From: Hahella sp. KA22
Lineage (GTDB): Bacteria; Pseudomonadota; Gammaproteobacteria; Pseudomonadales; Oleiphilaceae
DNA length: 64,000 bases
Direction: 5' to 3'
Assembly (NCBI RefSeq): GCF_004135205.1
Contig: NZ_CP035490.1
Span: 6,439,501 to 6,503,500 of the forward strand
The notes beneath the pieces were generated by a model. It ran no database searches. It was given only the letters and a program-made list of their open reading frames with translations, and was not told the DNA's origin. The position numbers and the translations under genes are program-made. This document shows positions 30,024 through 38,328 of the stretch, piece by piece (the first letter of the stretch is position 1; every line of letters starts with the position of its first letter).

Positions 30024-31151
30024 ATGCCGTCGGATTTCACCCATGAACTTCAGGAAACTGTGGATTTGGCGCGCTGGGCGCCGTCATCCCACAACTCGCA
30101 ACCCTGGACGTTGATACATATTCAGGAGCGCGAGCGGGCCAACGCACTCCTCGGAGACAGGCTTCAGGAAGGAGAACAATGTGTCGTCCTGGCGTTGAAC
30201 AGCGCTCGTAAACTCAAAGCCCTGGAAAGTCTGGAAATCGAAATGCTGATGAGCTGCGGATTATTTCTGGGCTTGTTTTGCATGTCTCTGGGCGTCAAAG
30301 GCCATGACTGGCGTCCGCGCTGGCTCTGCGAGGGCGAAAAAGACGCTCCCCTTACAGCACTGGAGCAGGAACACGGTTGCCTTGCGCTGACGGCGGTGCG
30401 TATCACGCCCGACAGCATTAAACCCGTCAGCGATGCAGAAGAATGGCGGCGACTGGTTCTACACCGGCGCACCCACCGCGGACCTTTTAATCCATTGCGC
30501 ATCAGCGACGACGGATTGCAGAAACTGTTGGCGCGGCGCTGGCCATTGTCCTTAACCGGCGAGCATTTGCTGATGCGGATCGAACGCGATCCCGCGACGA
30601 TTCGTCGCGCAGCGCAACTGGTGAAACAGTATGCGGTGCTGGACTTCGCCAACTATAAAGCCTGGCGCGAGACTTATCGCTATATCCACTTTTCCCTGGA
30701 TGAAGACGCGGAAGACGGATTCTACCTGCAAAGTCTGCTGGGCCCGCAAAGCAAGTGGAGCAGTCTGTTCTATCGTTGCGTACTGGCTCCGCCTGTCATG
30801 CAGGCGCTGCGTCCCTTCGGCGCGCCGCAACGTATGGCGGAACAGCTTGGCGCGCTGGTGGAAGATTCATCCCAGTTGTTGTTCTGCCATCTGGGAGAAG
30901 AGCATATGACGCCGAAAGCGCTGACTCAGGCTGGCGCGCGCTTGATGGAGGTTTGGCTTAACGCTCAGGAGCAGAAGCTGGCCATACATCCGGCCAGCGT
31001 CATGCTGCAGCATGACCAGGCGCGCATTGAGATCGAGCGTCTGCGGGACGAAAACGGGCGCATGATTTTTTTCGCCCGGCTTGGCGCCATCAAAGAAGTT
31101 TTCGACAAAAGTCCCAGAAGAAAAACCAACGGCATCATCGCCACGGGATAA
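30024..31151 (+). CDS. pigM: Nitroreductase-like oxidoreductase PigM
   Basis: The 375-residue protein belongs to the nitroreductase superfamily with weak sequence conservation, as in other PigM proteins. The N-terminal FMN-site motif is visible as LARWAPSSHNSQPW, and WRRLVLHRRTHRGPFNPLRI follows. The downstream part is more Acg-like. In prodigiosin assembly PigM oxidises 4-hydroxy-2,2'-bipyrrole-5-methanol to the aldehyde HBC, the substrate of PigF/PigN. The start at ATG 30024 has AAAGATTGGAG upstream. The function rests on order within the cluster and the superfamily motif. Confidence 0.9.
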   Translation: MPSDFTHELQETVDLARWAPSSHNSQPWTLIHIQERERANALLGDRLQEGEQCVVLALNSARKLKALESLEIEMLMSCGLFLGLFCMSLGVKGHDWRPRWLCEGEKDAPLTALEQEHGCLALTAVRITPDSIKPVSDAEEWRRLVLHRRTHRGPFNPLRISDDGLQKLLARRWPLSLTGEHLLMRIERDPATIRRAAQLVKQYAVLDFANYKAWRETYRYIHFSLDEDAEDGFYLQSLLGPQSKWSSLFYRCVLAPPVMQALRPFGAPQRMAEQLGALVEDSSQLLFCHLGEEHMTPKALTQAGARLMEVWLNAQEQKLAIHPASVMLQHDQARIEIERLRDENGRMIFFARLGAIKEVFDKSPRRKTNGIIATG

Positions 31152-31242
31152 CGACAGGCCCAAAAGAAACCCACATGCAATGGAACCCTAACCCCGTCGC
31201 CAGACGGCTTACTCAAGTTCGATAGAAAAAGGAAAAGGAAAT

Positions 31243-31974
31243 ATGGAGCAACAATGGATAATCATGATCATTGTGATCGAGGCCATGGCCGTCGCTGGCG
31301 TCATCGCCGCTCTGATCACCAAGGACACCAAAGCGCCGTTTATCTTTGGATTTAACACACTGCTGCCGGTAACGCTGGTGTATTGCTGGTACGGCGAGGC
31401 AGATCTGGTGCGTAAAGCCCTGCTATTGGGCATGGTGATTATTTACCAGTTACGCATGAATGTAGTCCTCACGCTTTGGTACAACAACACCGCCGCCGCC
31501 AAGCTCAAGGAAGTCATGCCGCTGTCGGCCATCTACTTTTTACCGATTATTCTCGCCAACGTATTTGGCTGGCTCTACTGCCTGCCATTCCAATGGGCGG
31601 CGGACCGTGTCGGCCCGTTAAACTGGATTGATTACAGCGCTGTCGCCGTCTATCTGGTCGGCACTATCTTCCATTTCGGCAGCGACTATCAGAAGCACTT
31701 ATTCAAGCAACAACCCAACTCCCGCGGCCAGATTCTCGATACCGGCTTCTGGCGCTACTCCCGTCACCCCAACTACTTCGGCGACTTCCTGATCTACGTC
31801 GCCTTCGGCCTCACCGCCGGCAACCCCTGGGGCGTCATCGCGCCATTGGCCAATATCGCGCAGTACATGGCGGACGCCATTCCCAAAAGCGAAAAAATGG
31901 CGGAAGAACGCTACGGCGAAGCCTGGCGGAACTATAAGAAAAAAGCCAAGTGCCTGATCCCGTTTGTGATCTAA
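31243..31974 (+). CDS. pigN: Membrane methyltransferase-family protein PigN
   Basis: This 243-residue polytopic membrane protein has about six TM segments. Its C-terminal half matches the DUF1295/isoprenylcysteine-methyltransferase-like fold (GFWRYSRHPNYFGDFLIYVAFGL and AEERYGEAWRNYKKKAKCLIP). In Serratia, PigN is needed with PigF for O-methylation of HBC to MBC. It is the last gene of the collinear series; AAAAAGGAAAAGGA precedes ATG 31243. A hairpin downstream suggests the operon ends here. Confidence 0.92.
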   Translation: MEQQWIIMIIVIEAMAVAGVIAALITKDTKAPFIFGFNTLLPVTLVYCWYGEADLVRKALLLGMVIIYQLRMNVVLTLWYNNTAAAKLKEVMPLSAIYFLPIILANVFGWLYCLPFQWAADRVGPLNWIDYSAVAVYLVGTIFHFGSDYQKHLFKQQPNSRGQILDTGFWRYSRHPNYFGDFLIYVAFGLTAGNPWGVIAPLANIAQYMADAIPKSEKMAEERYGEAWRNYKKKAKCLIPFVI

Positions 31975-31987
31975 ACCCAATCTGACT

Positions 31988-32075
31988 TCCCAGAAGCCAA
32001 ATGCCTGGGAACAAACACGGCGACTATCCGCCACGAAAGACAGGGCCATGCATACCGCAGGCCCTGTTACTTTCG
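31988..32075 (+). terminator. Two hairpins closing the prodigiosin operon
   Basis: TCCCAG/CTGGGA (31988-32010) is followed by a long hairpin at 32034-32075: ACAGGGCC pairs with GGCCCTGT, extended by CGAAAG/CTTTCG with a 2-nt bulge. There is no strong T tract, but the pair sits just after pigN. Confidence 0.55.
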
Positions 32076-32212
32076 GTCGTCTAATCCCTTGTATTTTGGG
32101 TGCTCAGACGCAAGCTGCGCCAGGATATTGAGGATTACTGGGATTTGAAAGCCGAAAGCTCAACAAATGTGGAAGAGCAGCGCCCACTCTCAAATTTCAC
32201 CAAGTTTGCCCC

Positions 32213-32340
32213 ATATATAGACCACAAGAATAACTACCGGATCACATATAAACCATTTCTACTTGTCGGACAAAGCAAACACTGATATTTTGACTCATAT
32301 ATAGATCACATAGATAGCATATGATTCATTTATAGACCAA
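32213..32340 (+). promoter_or_regulatory. Four direct repeats upstream of hipB (probable operators)
   Basis: The 13-mer CATATATAGACCA occurs at 32213. Near-copies lie at 32244 (two changes), 32297 (one) and 32328 (one, ending 9 nt before hipB). The starts are 31, 53 and 31 nt apart, so the copies come in two pairs of about three helical turns. The repeats are direct, unlike the palindromes bound by E. coli HipB. The flanking 32076-32212 holds no recognisable gene; a 61-residue frame there lacks a ribosome-binding site. Confidence 0.6.
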
Positions 32341-32349
32341 AGACAAGAT

Positions 32350-32688
32350 ATGCCCAAAGTATCGACGCGCACATACTCCCGCTATAGCCTTGAGGCCATC
32401 ACCCTCCTTAGCAACCTGATCCGTGTGGCGAGAATAGAGCGCAAGATGAGTGCGCAAGAGGTTGCCGATCGTGCTGGAATTTCACGTGGCCTGCTGCAGC
32501 GTATTGAAAAAGGCGACCCCAAGTGCGAGCTGGGTGCGACCTTTGAGGTCGCCACCATCGTTGGCGTTAAACTTTTTGATGCGGAAACGAGCACACTCAC
32601 TAAACATATTCGCCAAACAGAAGACAAACTCGCGCTGCTGCCAAAGTCAGTACGCAAGAAAGTCAAGGTTGCTGATGATGACTTCTAA
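32350..32688 (+). CDS. hipB: HipB-like antitoxin (Xre-family HTH)
   Basis: The 112-residue protein has a helix-turn-helix of Xre/Cro type at about residues 20-75 (IRVARIERKMSAQEVADRAGISRGLLQRIEKGD). A C-terminal tail (EDKLALLPKSVRKKVKVADDDF) is the likely region contacting the toxin. It lies immediately upstream of, and overlaps, a HipA-type kinase gene. The start is only 9 nt beyond the last operator-like repeat, so the transcript may have a very short leader. Autorepression by the HipBA complex is the expected regulation. The base composition is more AT-rich than the prodigiosin operon, suggesting acquisition by transfer. Confidence 0.88.
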   Translation: MPKVSTRTYSRYSLEAITLLSNLIRVARIERKMSAQEVADRAGISRGLLQRIEKGDPKCELGATFEVATIVGVKLFDAETSTLTKHIRQTEDKLALLPKSVRKKVKVADDDF

Positions 32689-33958
32689 TACCTCTTCTTC
32701 GAATGCCAGTGACAGAGAAGCTTTTGTCTGGATATGGCTACCCGAAGCCACTGCCCCCATTGTTGCCGGAAAGCTTGAGGCGGACGATCAAGGTAATGTG
32801 CAGTTCAACTATGGTAGAAGCTATCTGGAGCGTATAGCCGCCAGACTTCCAATCATTTCCATTTACGAGCCGGAATTGCCACTGAAAAAAGGCGTATTGC
32901 CCCTGCTTGATGGACTAACCATGCCCGGGTGCATCCGAGATTCTTCGCCGGATGCCTGGGGACGGCGCGTTATCATCAATAAAAAGCTCGGGCGCAAAGG
33001 CAGAGATACGGATACCAATGCATTAGGAGAGCTAACCTATTTGCTTGAATCTGGCTCTGATCGGATCGGCGCACTGGACTTTCAACGCTCCCCCAGTGAA
33101 TACGTTCCGCGTTCGGCAAACAACGTCCCTCTGGAAGAATTGCTTGAATCCGCTGCACGGGTCGAGCAAGGCGTACCTCTGACTCCTGAGCTGGATCAGG
33201 CTCTCTTCCATGGTAGCTCTATCGGTGGCGCACGCCCCAAAGCCTTGATCGAGGATCATGGCATAAAATACGTGGCGAAGTTTTCTTCAAACACGGACCT
33301 TTACAGTGTGGTAAAGGCTGAATATATCGCTATGCGACTAGCCGCAATTGCTGGAATAAATGCAGCCCCCGTAAAGTTGGTTCAAGCTGCACAAAAAGAT
33401 ATCCTTTTGATCAAGCGCTTTGATCGTGAAAAAACTATACACGGCTGGACACGTAAAGCCATGGTCTCCGCACTAACGCTTTTCCGCCTGGATGACATGA
33501 TGGCGCGTTATGCCAGCTACGAAATATTCGCCGAAATTATCCGCCATCATTTCGATGATCCTAAAAAAACACTCAGAGAGCTGTTTTCTCGTCTCGTCTT
33601 CAACATCCTGAGTGGCAATACCGATGACCACGCTAGAAACCATGCAGCATTCTGGAATGGAAAAACGCTGAGCCTAACTCCAGCTTACGATATTTGCCCT
33701 CAAGGCCGCACAGGTAATGAAGCAACGCAAGCCATGCTAATTTCTGGTACAAACAGACTAAGCACACTCAAATCCTGCCTTGATGCAGCGTCATGTTTTC
33801 AGCTTTCTAAAGAGGAAGCCAGAATGATTTTTGACAGACAGCGCGAAGAGATTGAAGCAAATTGGGAGAAAGTTTGCGAGGAGGCAAATTTAAGTGCAGT
33901 TGATCAAAAGCTGCTTTGGAGAAGGCAGTTCCTCAATCCTTTTGCATTTGAGAGTTAA
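32675..33958 (+). CDS. hipA: HipA-family serine/threonine kinase toxin
   Basis: The protein has 427 residues from ATG 32675 (ATG 32678 also possible), overlapping hipB by 14 nt. Family motifs are in order: the N-terminal subdomain, FHGSSIGGARPKALIE (P-loop and Ser autophosphorylation loop), the ILLIKRFDRE hinge, SGNTDDHARNHAAFW (catalytic loop with Asp) and LTPAYDICPQ (Mg-binding Asp). The open frame extends upstream to 32450, but that part is out of register with the family and shadows hipB. HipA kinases typically phosphorylate glutamyl-tRNA synthetase or related targets and slow growth; the target here is unknown. All key residues appear intact, so the toxin is probably active. Confidence 0.92.
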   Translation: MMTSNTSSSNASDREAFVWIWLPEATAPIVAGKLEADDQGNVQFNYGRSYLERIAARLPIISIYEPELPLKKGVLPLLDGLTMPGCIRDSSPDAWGRRVIINKKLGRKGRDTDTNALGELTYLLESGSDRIGALDFQRSPSEYVPRSANNVPLEELLESAARVEQGVPLTPELDQALFHGSSIGGARPKALIEDHGIKYVAKFSSNTDLYSVVKAEYIAMRLAAIAGINAAPVKLVQAAQKDILLIKRFDREKTIHGWTRKAMVSALTLFRLDDMMARYASYEIFAEIIRHHFDDPKKTLRELFSRLVFNILSGNTDDHARNHAAFWNGKTLSLTPAYDICPQGRTGNEATQAMLISGTNRLSTLKSCLDAASCFQLSKEEARMIFDRQREEIEANWEKVCEEANLSAVDQKLLWRRQFLNPFAFES

Positions 33959-34344
33959 CAAAACCGGTCAGTGTAGCTTACTGGCCACAGTTTAGAAAAA
34001 GACCCCAAATCCCTTTGGGTCAAGCGCTGTTCCGTGCGCGCAAGGACATCAACTCAGTGGGGTGAGAAATCCCTATCTCTTACGCCTTCCATTACCACAT
34101 AGACAGCACAGCGGCAGTGGCTTCCCTGCGATGAAACGATCACGCCTTTGACCAACGCCGCTTTACAAGAGACATATTACGTGGCGGAGCGACAGAGGCT
34201 GTCGTCGTACGCATTTAATTGAAAAAAATTGCGTAATCAGGCCGCCCAGTTTGACCGCCATTGATATCAGGCGTTACCATGCCGCCTCTCTTCATGGAGC
34301 CGGACGGGACTCGAAATCCGTTTAAACTTCATAGGAGAAAAAAC
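33959..34344. other. 386-bp intergenic region after hipA
   Basis: It holds a hairpin near 34001-34022 (GACCC-AAA pairing with TTTGGGTC) that may end the hipBA transcript. A short stretch at 34301-34320 resembles an anticodon arm of tRNA-Ser(CGA), but without the rest of a tRNA. No gene was seen. Confidence 0.5.
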
Positions 34345-34962
34345 ATGAAAAAGATCAAGACCTTATTCGTCATCGATCGCCATAGCCACCTGGCGACGGA
34401 GCAGGTGGTTGCAGAGTCCGCCTGGGTGTTGCAAGGCATTGGGCTCGCCACCGAGAAGTTCGACGGCAGCGCCTGTCTGTTCAGAGAAGGTCGTTTGTGG
34501 AAACGCTACGACCGTAAACTGCGCAAGCCATTCGCCGCCAAACTTCGCGCCGGACGTCTCGAAACACTGGACCACGCCATGTTCAAATCGGCGCCGGACG
34601 GCTTTGCGCCTTGCGAGGCGGAACCTGACGCCCTCACCGGACACTGGCCCGGCTGGCTACCGATTTCCGCAGCCAACCCGGAAGATTGCTGGCATTGCGA
34701 GGCGCTTGAGCAGGCCGACGGCAAACTGATCGAAGGCCAGACCTACGAACTGGTCGGCCCTAAAGTTCAGAGTAACCGTTACCAGTTGCAGCGCCATGCG
34801 CTGTGGGCGCATGGAGGCAAGATCCTGACGCCGCCGGAGCGCCTCGACTTCCACTCTTTGCGCGACTGGATGGCCGCGCAAAACATGGAAGGGGTTGTTT
34901 GGCATGCGCCGGATGGACGCATGGCCAAATTGAGACGAAAAGACTTCGGTTTATCATGGTGA
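34345..34962 (+). CDS. RNA-ligase-like nucleotidyltransferase
   Basis: The protein has 205 residues from ATG 34345, chosen because AGGAG lies 7 nt upstream; the frame stays open back to 34261. It shows the covalent nucleotidyltransferase motifs in reduced form: motif I ATEKFDGSACLF, with the nucleophilic lysine at 38 in K-x-D-G, a motif III-like stretch, motif IV EGVVWHAPDG, and motif V KLRRKDFG with its basic residues. This size and motif set match the small RNA ligase families (DUF5565-like) that seal or repair RNA. It is monocistronic and flanked by unrelated genes. Substrate and biological role are not known. Confidence 0.75.
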   Translation: MKKIKTLFVIDRHSHLATEQVVAESAWVLQGIGLATEKFDGSACLFREGRLWKRYDRKLRKPFAAKLRAGRLETLDHAMFKSAPDGFAPCEAEPDALTGHWPGWLPISAANPEDCWHCEALEQADGKLIEGQTYELVGPKVQSNRYQLQRHALWAHGGKILTPPERLDFHSLRDWMAAQNMEGVVWHAPDGRMAKLRRKDFGLSW

Positions 34963-35095
34963 ATACCCGCCTGGGACTCTTCCCAGGCTTTTATTTTCCC
35001 TTATCCAACTCCCCCACTGCTCACTGAATCTCCAGCACACCGCCACTAACTTGTGGTTTTAAAAACGCTTTTTATGCTTGCCAAAGAAACATTAT

Positions 35096-35136
35096 TTACC
35101 GGGTAATATTGACTTCATTTTTTACCCGGGTATTAT
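35096..35136 (+). promoter_or_regulatory. Promoter with paired palindromic operators upstream of the DUF2239 gene
   Basis: TTGACT (35109-35114) and TATTAT (35131-35136) with a 16-nt spacer make a good sigma-70 promoter. The nearly identical elements TTTACCGGGTAA (35096) and TTTACCCGGGTA (35121), each palindromic at its core, lie 25 nt apart and cover the -35 flank and the spacer/-10. This suggests a dimeric repressor site. Confidence 0.6.
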
Positions 35137-35201
35137 TGGCAACATATTTTCCAGGATAGTCGTGGTTACCGGCTATCCGAGCGAGCACAGGAGTGAAACA
35201 G

Positions 35202-35813
35202 ATGAGCGCACTAGAAACTCAGAGTTATACCGGTTTTCACGGCCACCAGCTTTTCGCCGCCGGCGACTTGCCTGAAGTGGCCCTGAAGGCCAAAACCTTA
35301 TTAGAGCAGGACGCCAACGCCCCCGTGGCTATCTACGACAACGCAACCGGCCGGATCGTGGATATTGATTATCGCGGAACGGCTGAAGATGTTATCGCCA
35401 GAATCGCAGCACGTAGCAAAGATGGCGCCCCTAAACCGAAAGCCGGACCTGGACGTCCCAAACTGGGAGTGGTATCGAGAGAAGTCACGCTGTTGCCCCG
35501 GCACTGGGATTGGTTAAGGGCGCAACCGGGCGGCGCGTCCGTAGCCTTGCGCAAACTGGTCGAAGCGGCCAGACGCGACAATGTGGATATCGACAAATCC
35601 CGCCTGGCGCTGGAAGCCGTGTATCGCTTCATGTCCACCGTCGCCGGCGACTTTCCTGGTTTTGAAGAAGCCTGTCGCGCCTTCTTCGCCAAAGACTATG
35701 AGACGTTTGACGATATGATTTCGCTATGGCCTGACGATATTCAGGACCATATCCGGCATCAGACGGAGAACGCATTGCAAATGCAGAAAAAAGCGGAGGC
35801 TCAGCAGGACTGA
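35202..35813 (+). CDS. DUF2239 family protein
   Basis: The protein has 203 residues from ATG 35202, with AGGAG 8 nt upstream; a GTG 9 nt earlier is possible. The central GRPKLGVVSREVTLLPRHWDWLRAQPGGASVALRKLVEAAR is the signature of the DUF2239 family, followed by a helical C-terminal region (FEEACRAFFAKDYETFDDMISLWPDDIQDHI). The family has no established function. Its ribbon-helix-helix-like central segment (strand then ASVALRKLVEAARR) would be compatible with DNA binding, and the palindromic operators just upstream would fit autoregulation; both are inferences. Confidence 0.8.
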   Translation: MSALETQSYTGFHGHQLFAAGDLPEVALKAKTLLEQDANAPVAIYDNATGRIVDIDYRGTAEDVIARIAARSKDGAPKPKAGPGRPKLGVVSREVTLLPRHWDWLRAQPGGASVALRKLVEAARRDNVDIDKSRLALEAVYRFMSTVAGDFPGFEEACRAFFAKDYETFDDMISLWPDDIQDHIRHQTENALQMQKKAEAQQD

Positions 35814-35879
35814 GCTCCGTCCGCTCTTGGCGCTGCGCAGGCCCGGTAAGGGCCTTCCGCAGCCAGTCTCTACCGCATC

Positions 35880-36575
35880 TTAGAACTGATAAGTCACGGC
35901 CACGGACAGGAACCCCTGCGCGCCGCCCAGATCATCTTCAATATCACGACGCTCGCGCTCCAGATTATCCGCAGACAGAACGCCTCCAGGATCTCTGGCG
36001 CTCAACTTCACATCCGGATCGCTAAACGGCGTCATCACCCCAAACTCTGCCTGGAAAGAAAAGCCGGATTCGCTACGAATACGATTCCCCCACCCCAGAC
36101 TCAGATAAGGCGCCCAGGAGGACTGATCAACTTCCGCATCCAAACGCACATTATCGCTACTGCTGACATGCGCGCCGCCAACGTCGAAAGACTGACCTGA
36201 CTTAGTGGTCCCTTTGATATCGTGATCAAAATAAACCAAGCCGCCAGAGAAGAAGATGTTATCCACATACTTACCGGAGAACGGATACCAGTCCACGCCG
36301 CCAGTCAGAGTCCCTGTGCGGAAATCCGCTTTGTATTTGGTTCCGCTCAGCTCAAGATCGTCGACGTCGTCCACATCCAGCCCGCCGAAGGTAAAACGCA
36401 GCTGCAGTTGGTCCTCATCCACCAGACTCCAGTCCGTCCGTTTGGCGGCGGTGACGCCAACGCCCTGCGTCCCCAGCATGCCGCCTACGGAATAGTCCGC
36501 CGCCTGCGCCGAAGTCGCGTAAGCCGCCGCCAGAATAAGTGTCGCCCCCAGGCGAACGATAGAATTGCCAGCCAT
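35880..36575 (-). CDS. Outer-membrane beta-barrel protein
   Basis: The 231-residue protein has a signal peptide (GATLILAAAYATSAQA-A). The mature part is rich in alternating amphipathic strands and ends in an aromatic residue (VAVTYQF), as outer-membrane barrels do. The pattern (YPFSGKYVDNIFFSGGLVYFDHD ... WAPYLSLGWGNRI) matches OmpW/autotransporter-less eight-strand-type barrels of unknown role. It faces the DUF2239 gene, ending 64 bp after it. No substrate can be inferred. Confidence 0.8.
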   Translation of the reverse strand: MAGNSIVRLGATLILAAAYATSAQAADYSVGGMLGTQGVGVTAAKRTDWSLVDEDQLQLRFTFGGLDVDDVDDLELSGTKYKADFRTGTLTGGVDWYPFSGKYVDNIFFSGGLVYFDHDIKGTTKSGQSFDVGGAHVSSSDNVRLDAEVDQSSWAPYLSLGWGNRIRSESGFSFQAEFGVMTPFSDPDVKLSARDPGGVLSADNLERERRDIEDDLGGAQGFLSVAVTYQF

Positions 36576-36955
36576 TGCCCGGCCTCCCTCTTTTTCAAAT
36601 ATTTAAATCTAACTACACAAAAGGAGATGTGATCTTAAGAGGCCAAACGAAAAAGGTATGTGGCTGATTTGGGACAGAATGTGACACGTCTCTTCCCACT
36701 ATGAGCAGATCTGAACTCTGAGATCTCGCCTCAATTTACATCAAGTGAGGAACTGGTCTAGAACTAACCAGCCAAAAGACAGTAGTATTCCAAAGCAAGC
36801 ATTGAAAGCACCTGCTATATTTATACTCATCTATGGAAACTGGTATTTTCATTGCGTATTGGATAGTACTCAGAAATAGAGTCGGCTCATGAGCATACCT
36901 ATTTCAGTCATACTCGTTCTACATAGTGAACATGGAGACATAAAGGAGAATATTT
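36576..36955. other. 380-bp intergenic region, divergent promoters
   Basis: It separates the outer-membrane protein gene (minus) from the AT-rich two-gene island (plus). It contains two AGATCT sites around 36706-36727 and increasingly AT-rich sequence toward 36955. GGAGACATAAAGGAG provides a ribosome-binding site for the gene at 36956. No gene was seen. Confidence 0.5.
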
Positions 36956-37528
36956 ATGAGTTCCACTGAAGCAAAATTGCACTTATCTTTAGAGGATGGA
37001 GTATTCGAAATATCTGGCTCTGAGCTATTTGTGTCTCAGCAAATTGAAAATTTTAAAGATATAATATTGGAGTCACTACATAGCAGAAAGCACTACACCA
37101 TAGAAACCAACCAATTAACAAAAGAGTCCGCGCCACCTGCAGCAGAGCCTTTAGCAGAAGGGGCGAAGTCAGAACATGGTTTTGATAAAAAGTCGTTTCC
37201 AAGAGTTCTTCATATTGAAGGTAAGAATGTAAGGATTATTAAGAAAATGCCAGGGTCGACAAGCTCTAAAAAATCTATAAATACGGCTCTCGCATATCTC
37301 TGGGGCAAAAGATCCGTAGGTGAAGAAGGGATTTCCTATCAGGAAATCCGAGATCTATGCCAACAACAAGGTTGTCTGGATTCCGCCAACTTCTCCGCTA
37401 CGATAAAAGGAGCAAGAGAGTATATAATAATAGAAGGAAAAAAAGGATCATCTGCACAAACCTGCAAACTCACGCTTCCGGGGGTTGAACGGGCAGAAGA
37501 GCTACTGGAAGATCTAAATGGAGAGTAA
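36956..37528 (+). CDS. Hypothetical protein, first gene of AT-rich pair
   Basis: The protein has 190 residues. The N-terminal ~35 residues (LHLSLEDGVFEISGSELFVSQQIENFKDIILESL) form a strand-strand-helix unit of a type I have seen only in uncharacterised proteins. A linker of ~60 polar residues and then a C-terminal region (INTALAYLWGKRSVGEEGISYQEIRDLCQQQGCLDSANFSATIKGAREYIIIEGK) read as a winged-helix. It overlaps the next gene by 11 nt, so the two are translationally coupled. AT content and codon use differ sharply from the neighbours, a sign of recent transfer. AAAGGAG lies before ATG 36956. No function can be assigned. Confidence 0.7.
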   Translation: MSSTEAKLHLSLEDGVFEISGSELFVSQQIENFKDIILESLHSRKHYTIETNQLTKESAPPAAEPLAEGAKSEHGFDKKSFPRVLHIEGKNVRIIKKMPGSTSSKKSINTALAYLWGKRSVGEEGISYQEIRDLCQQQGCLDSANFSATIKGAREYIIIEGKKGSSAQTCKLTLPGVERAEELLEDLNGE

Positions 37529-38276
37529 GGTTAGAAGTATAATAGAAACTGCCTCTGATAAAACCTTATCAGAGCACATAGTTAATTCTTACATGGAAGT
37601 CGAGCGCAATTATTTTCTTCAATCTTGGAAAACAAGTGAACTGGATGCAGGTCACTTCGTTGAATCTGTCCGTCGGCTAATAGAACTGAAACTCCACGGA
37701 AATTACACTCCTATTAATAAGTCGCTTCCTGCATTCAACGACAGCACCATGCTTTCATACATAAACACCCAAGGGGACGACTCTTATAGAATTCACATTC
37801 CAAGAATACTTATTTCAATATATGGAATAAGAAACAAACGAGGAGTCGGCCATATATCAAAAATCTCTCCAAATCACCTTGATGCGACTTTTATATTATC
37901 AAGTGTAAAGTGGGTACTAGCTGAAATAGTTAGATTAAACTCCTCTCACAAACCTGAAGAAACTTTAAAAATAGTAGAGAGAATAATAAATAGAAGCATT
38001 GAGGGGTTTTGGGAGCAGGATGATATAAAGCGAATATTAGTAGATGGACTGAATCTTCAAGAAAAAATAATTTTTATTCTTTATGCCACAAACGAGGTGG
38101 AAGATCAAAAAATACTCAGCATAATTGAATGCAAAAATAAATCGTATTTCAATAAAACGCTTAAGAAATTACATAACTCTAGACTTATTGAGCACAAAGG
38201 AAATGGTGACTGCATTATTTCACCTAAAGGAATTGCATACGCAAAAGACATTATATTGAACAAGGTAATTGCATAG
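37518..38276 (+). CDS. Hypothetical protein with HEPN/Abi-C-like motif
   Basis: The protein has 252 residues. Residues ~85-140 (RIHIPRILISIYGIRNKRGVGHIS ... HLDATFILSSVKWVLAEIVRL) resemble the abortive-infection C-terminal/HEPN domain, in which an R-x(4-6)-H motif at a helix junction (here RNKRGVGH) forms the RNase active site. The last ~70 residues look like a winged helix (LSIIECKNKSYFNKTLKKLHNSRLIEHKGNGDCIISPKG). The start overlaps the preceding gene. A role in phage defence or toxin-like RNA cleavage is inference from this motif and the AT-rich island; no known system is recognised. It is the last gene before the convergent histidine kinase. Confidence 0.7.
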   Translation: MESKVRSIIETASDKTLSEHIVNSYMEVERNYFLQSWKTSELDAGHFVESVRRLIELKLHGNYTPINKSLPAFNDSTMLSYINTQGDDSYRIHIPRILISIYGIRNKRGVGHISKISPNHLDATFILSSVKWVLAEIVRLNSSHKPEETLKIVERIINRSIEGFWEQDDIKRILVDGLNLQEKIIFILYATNEVEDQKILSIIECKNKSYFNKTLKKLHNSRLIEHKGNGDCIISPKGIAYAKDIILNKVIA

Positions 38277-38328
38277 TAATCCAAGCCTCTATTGATGAGC
38301 GAAAAGACTCCCACGTACGCATCATGAG

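Noticed and set aside
32100-32285. 61-residue reading frame before hipB
   Set aside because: No ribosome-binding site, overlaps the first two operator-like repeats and matches no family I know; possibly a gene remnant.
34301-34320. Stretch resembling the anticodon arm of tRNA-Ser(CGA)
   Set aside because: No acceptor stem, D-arm or T-arm can be folded around it, so no tRNA gene was called.
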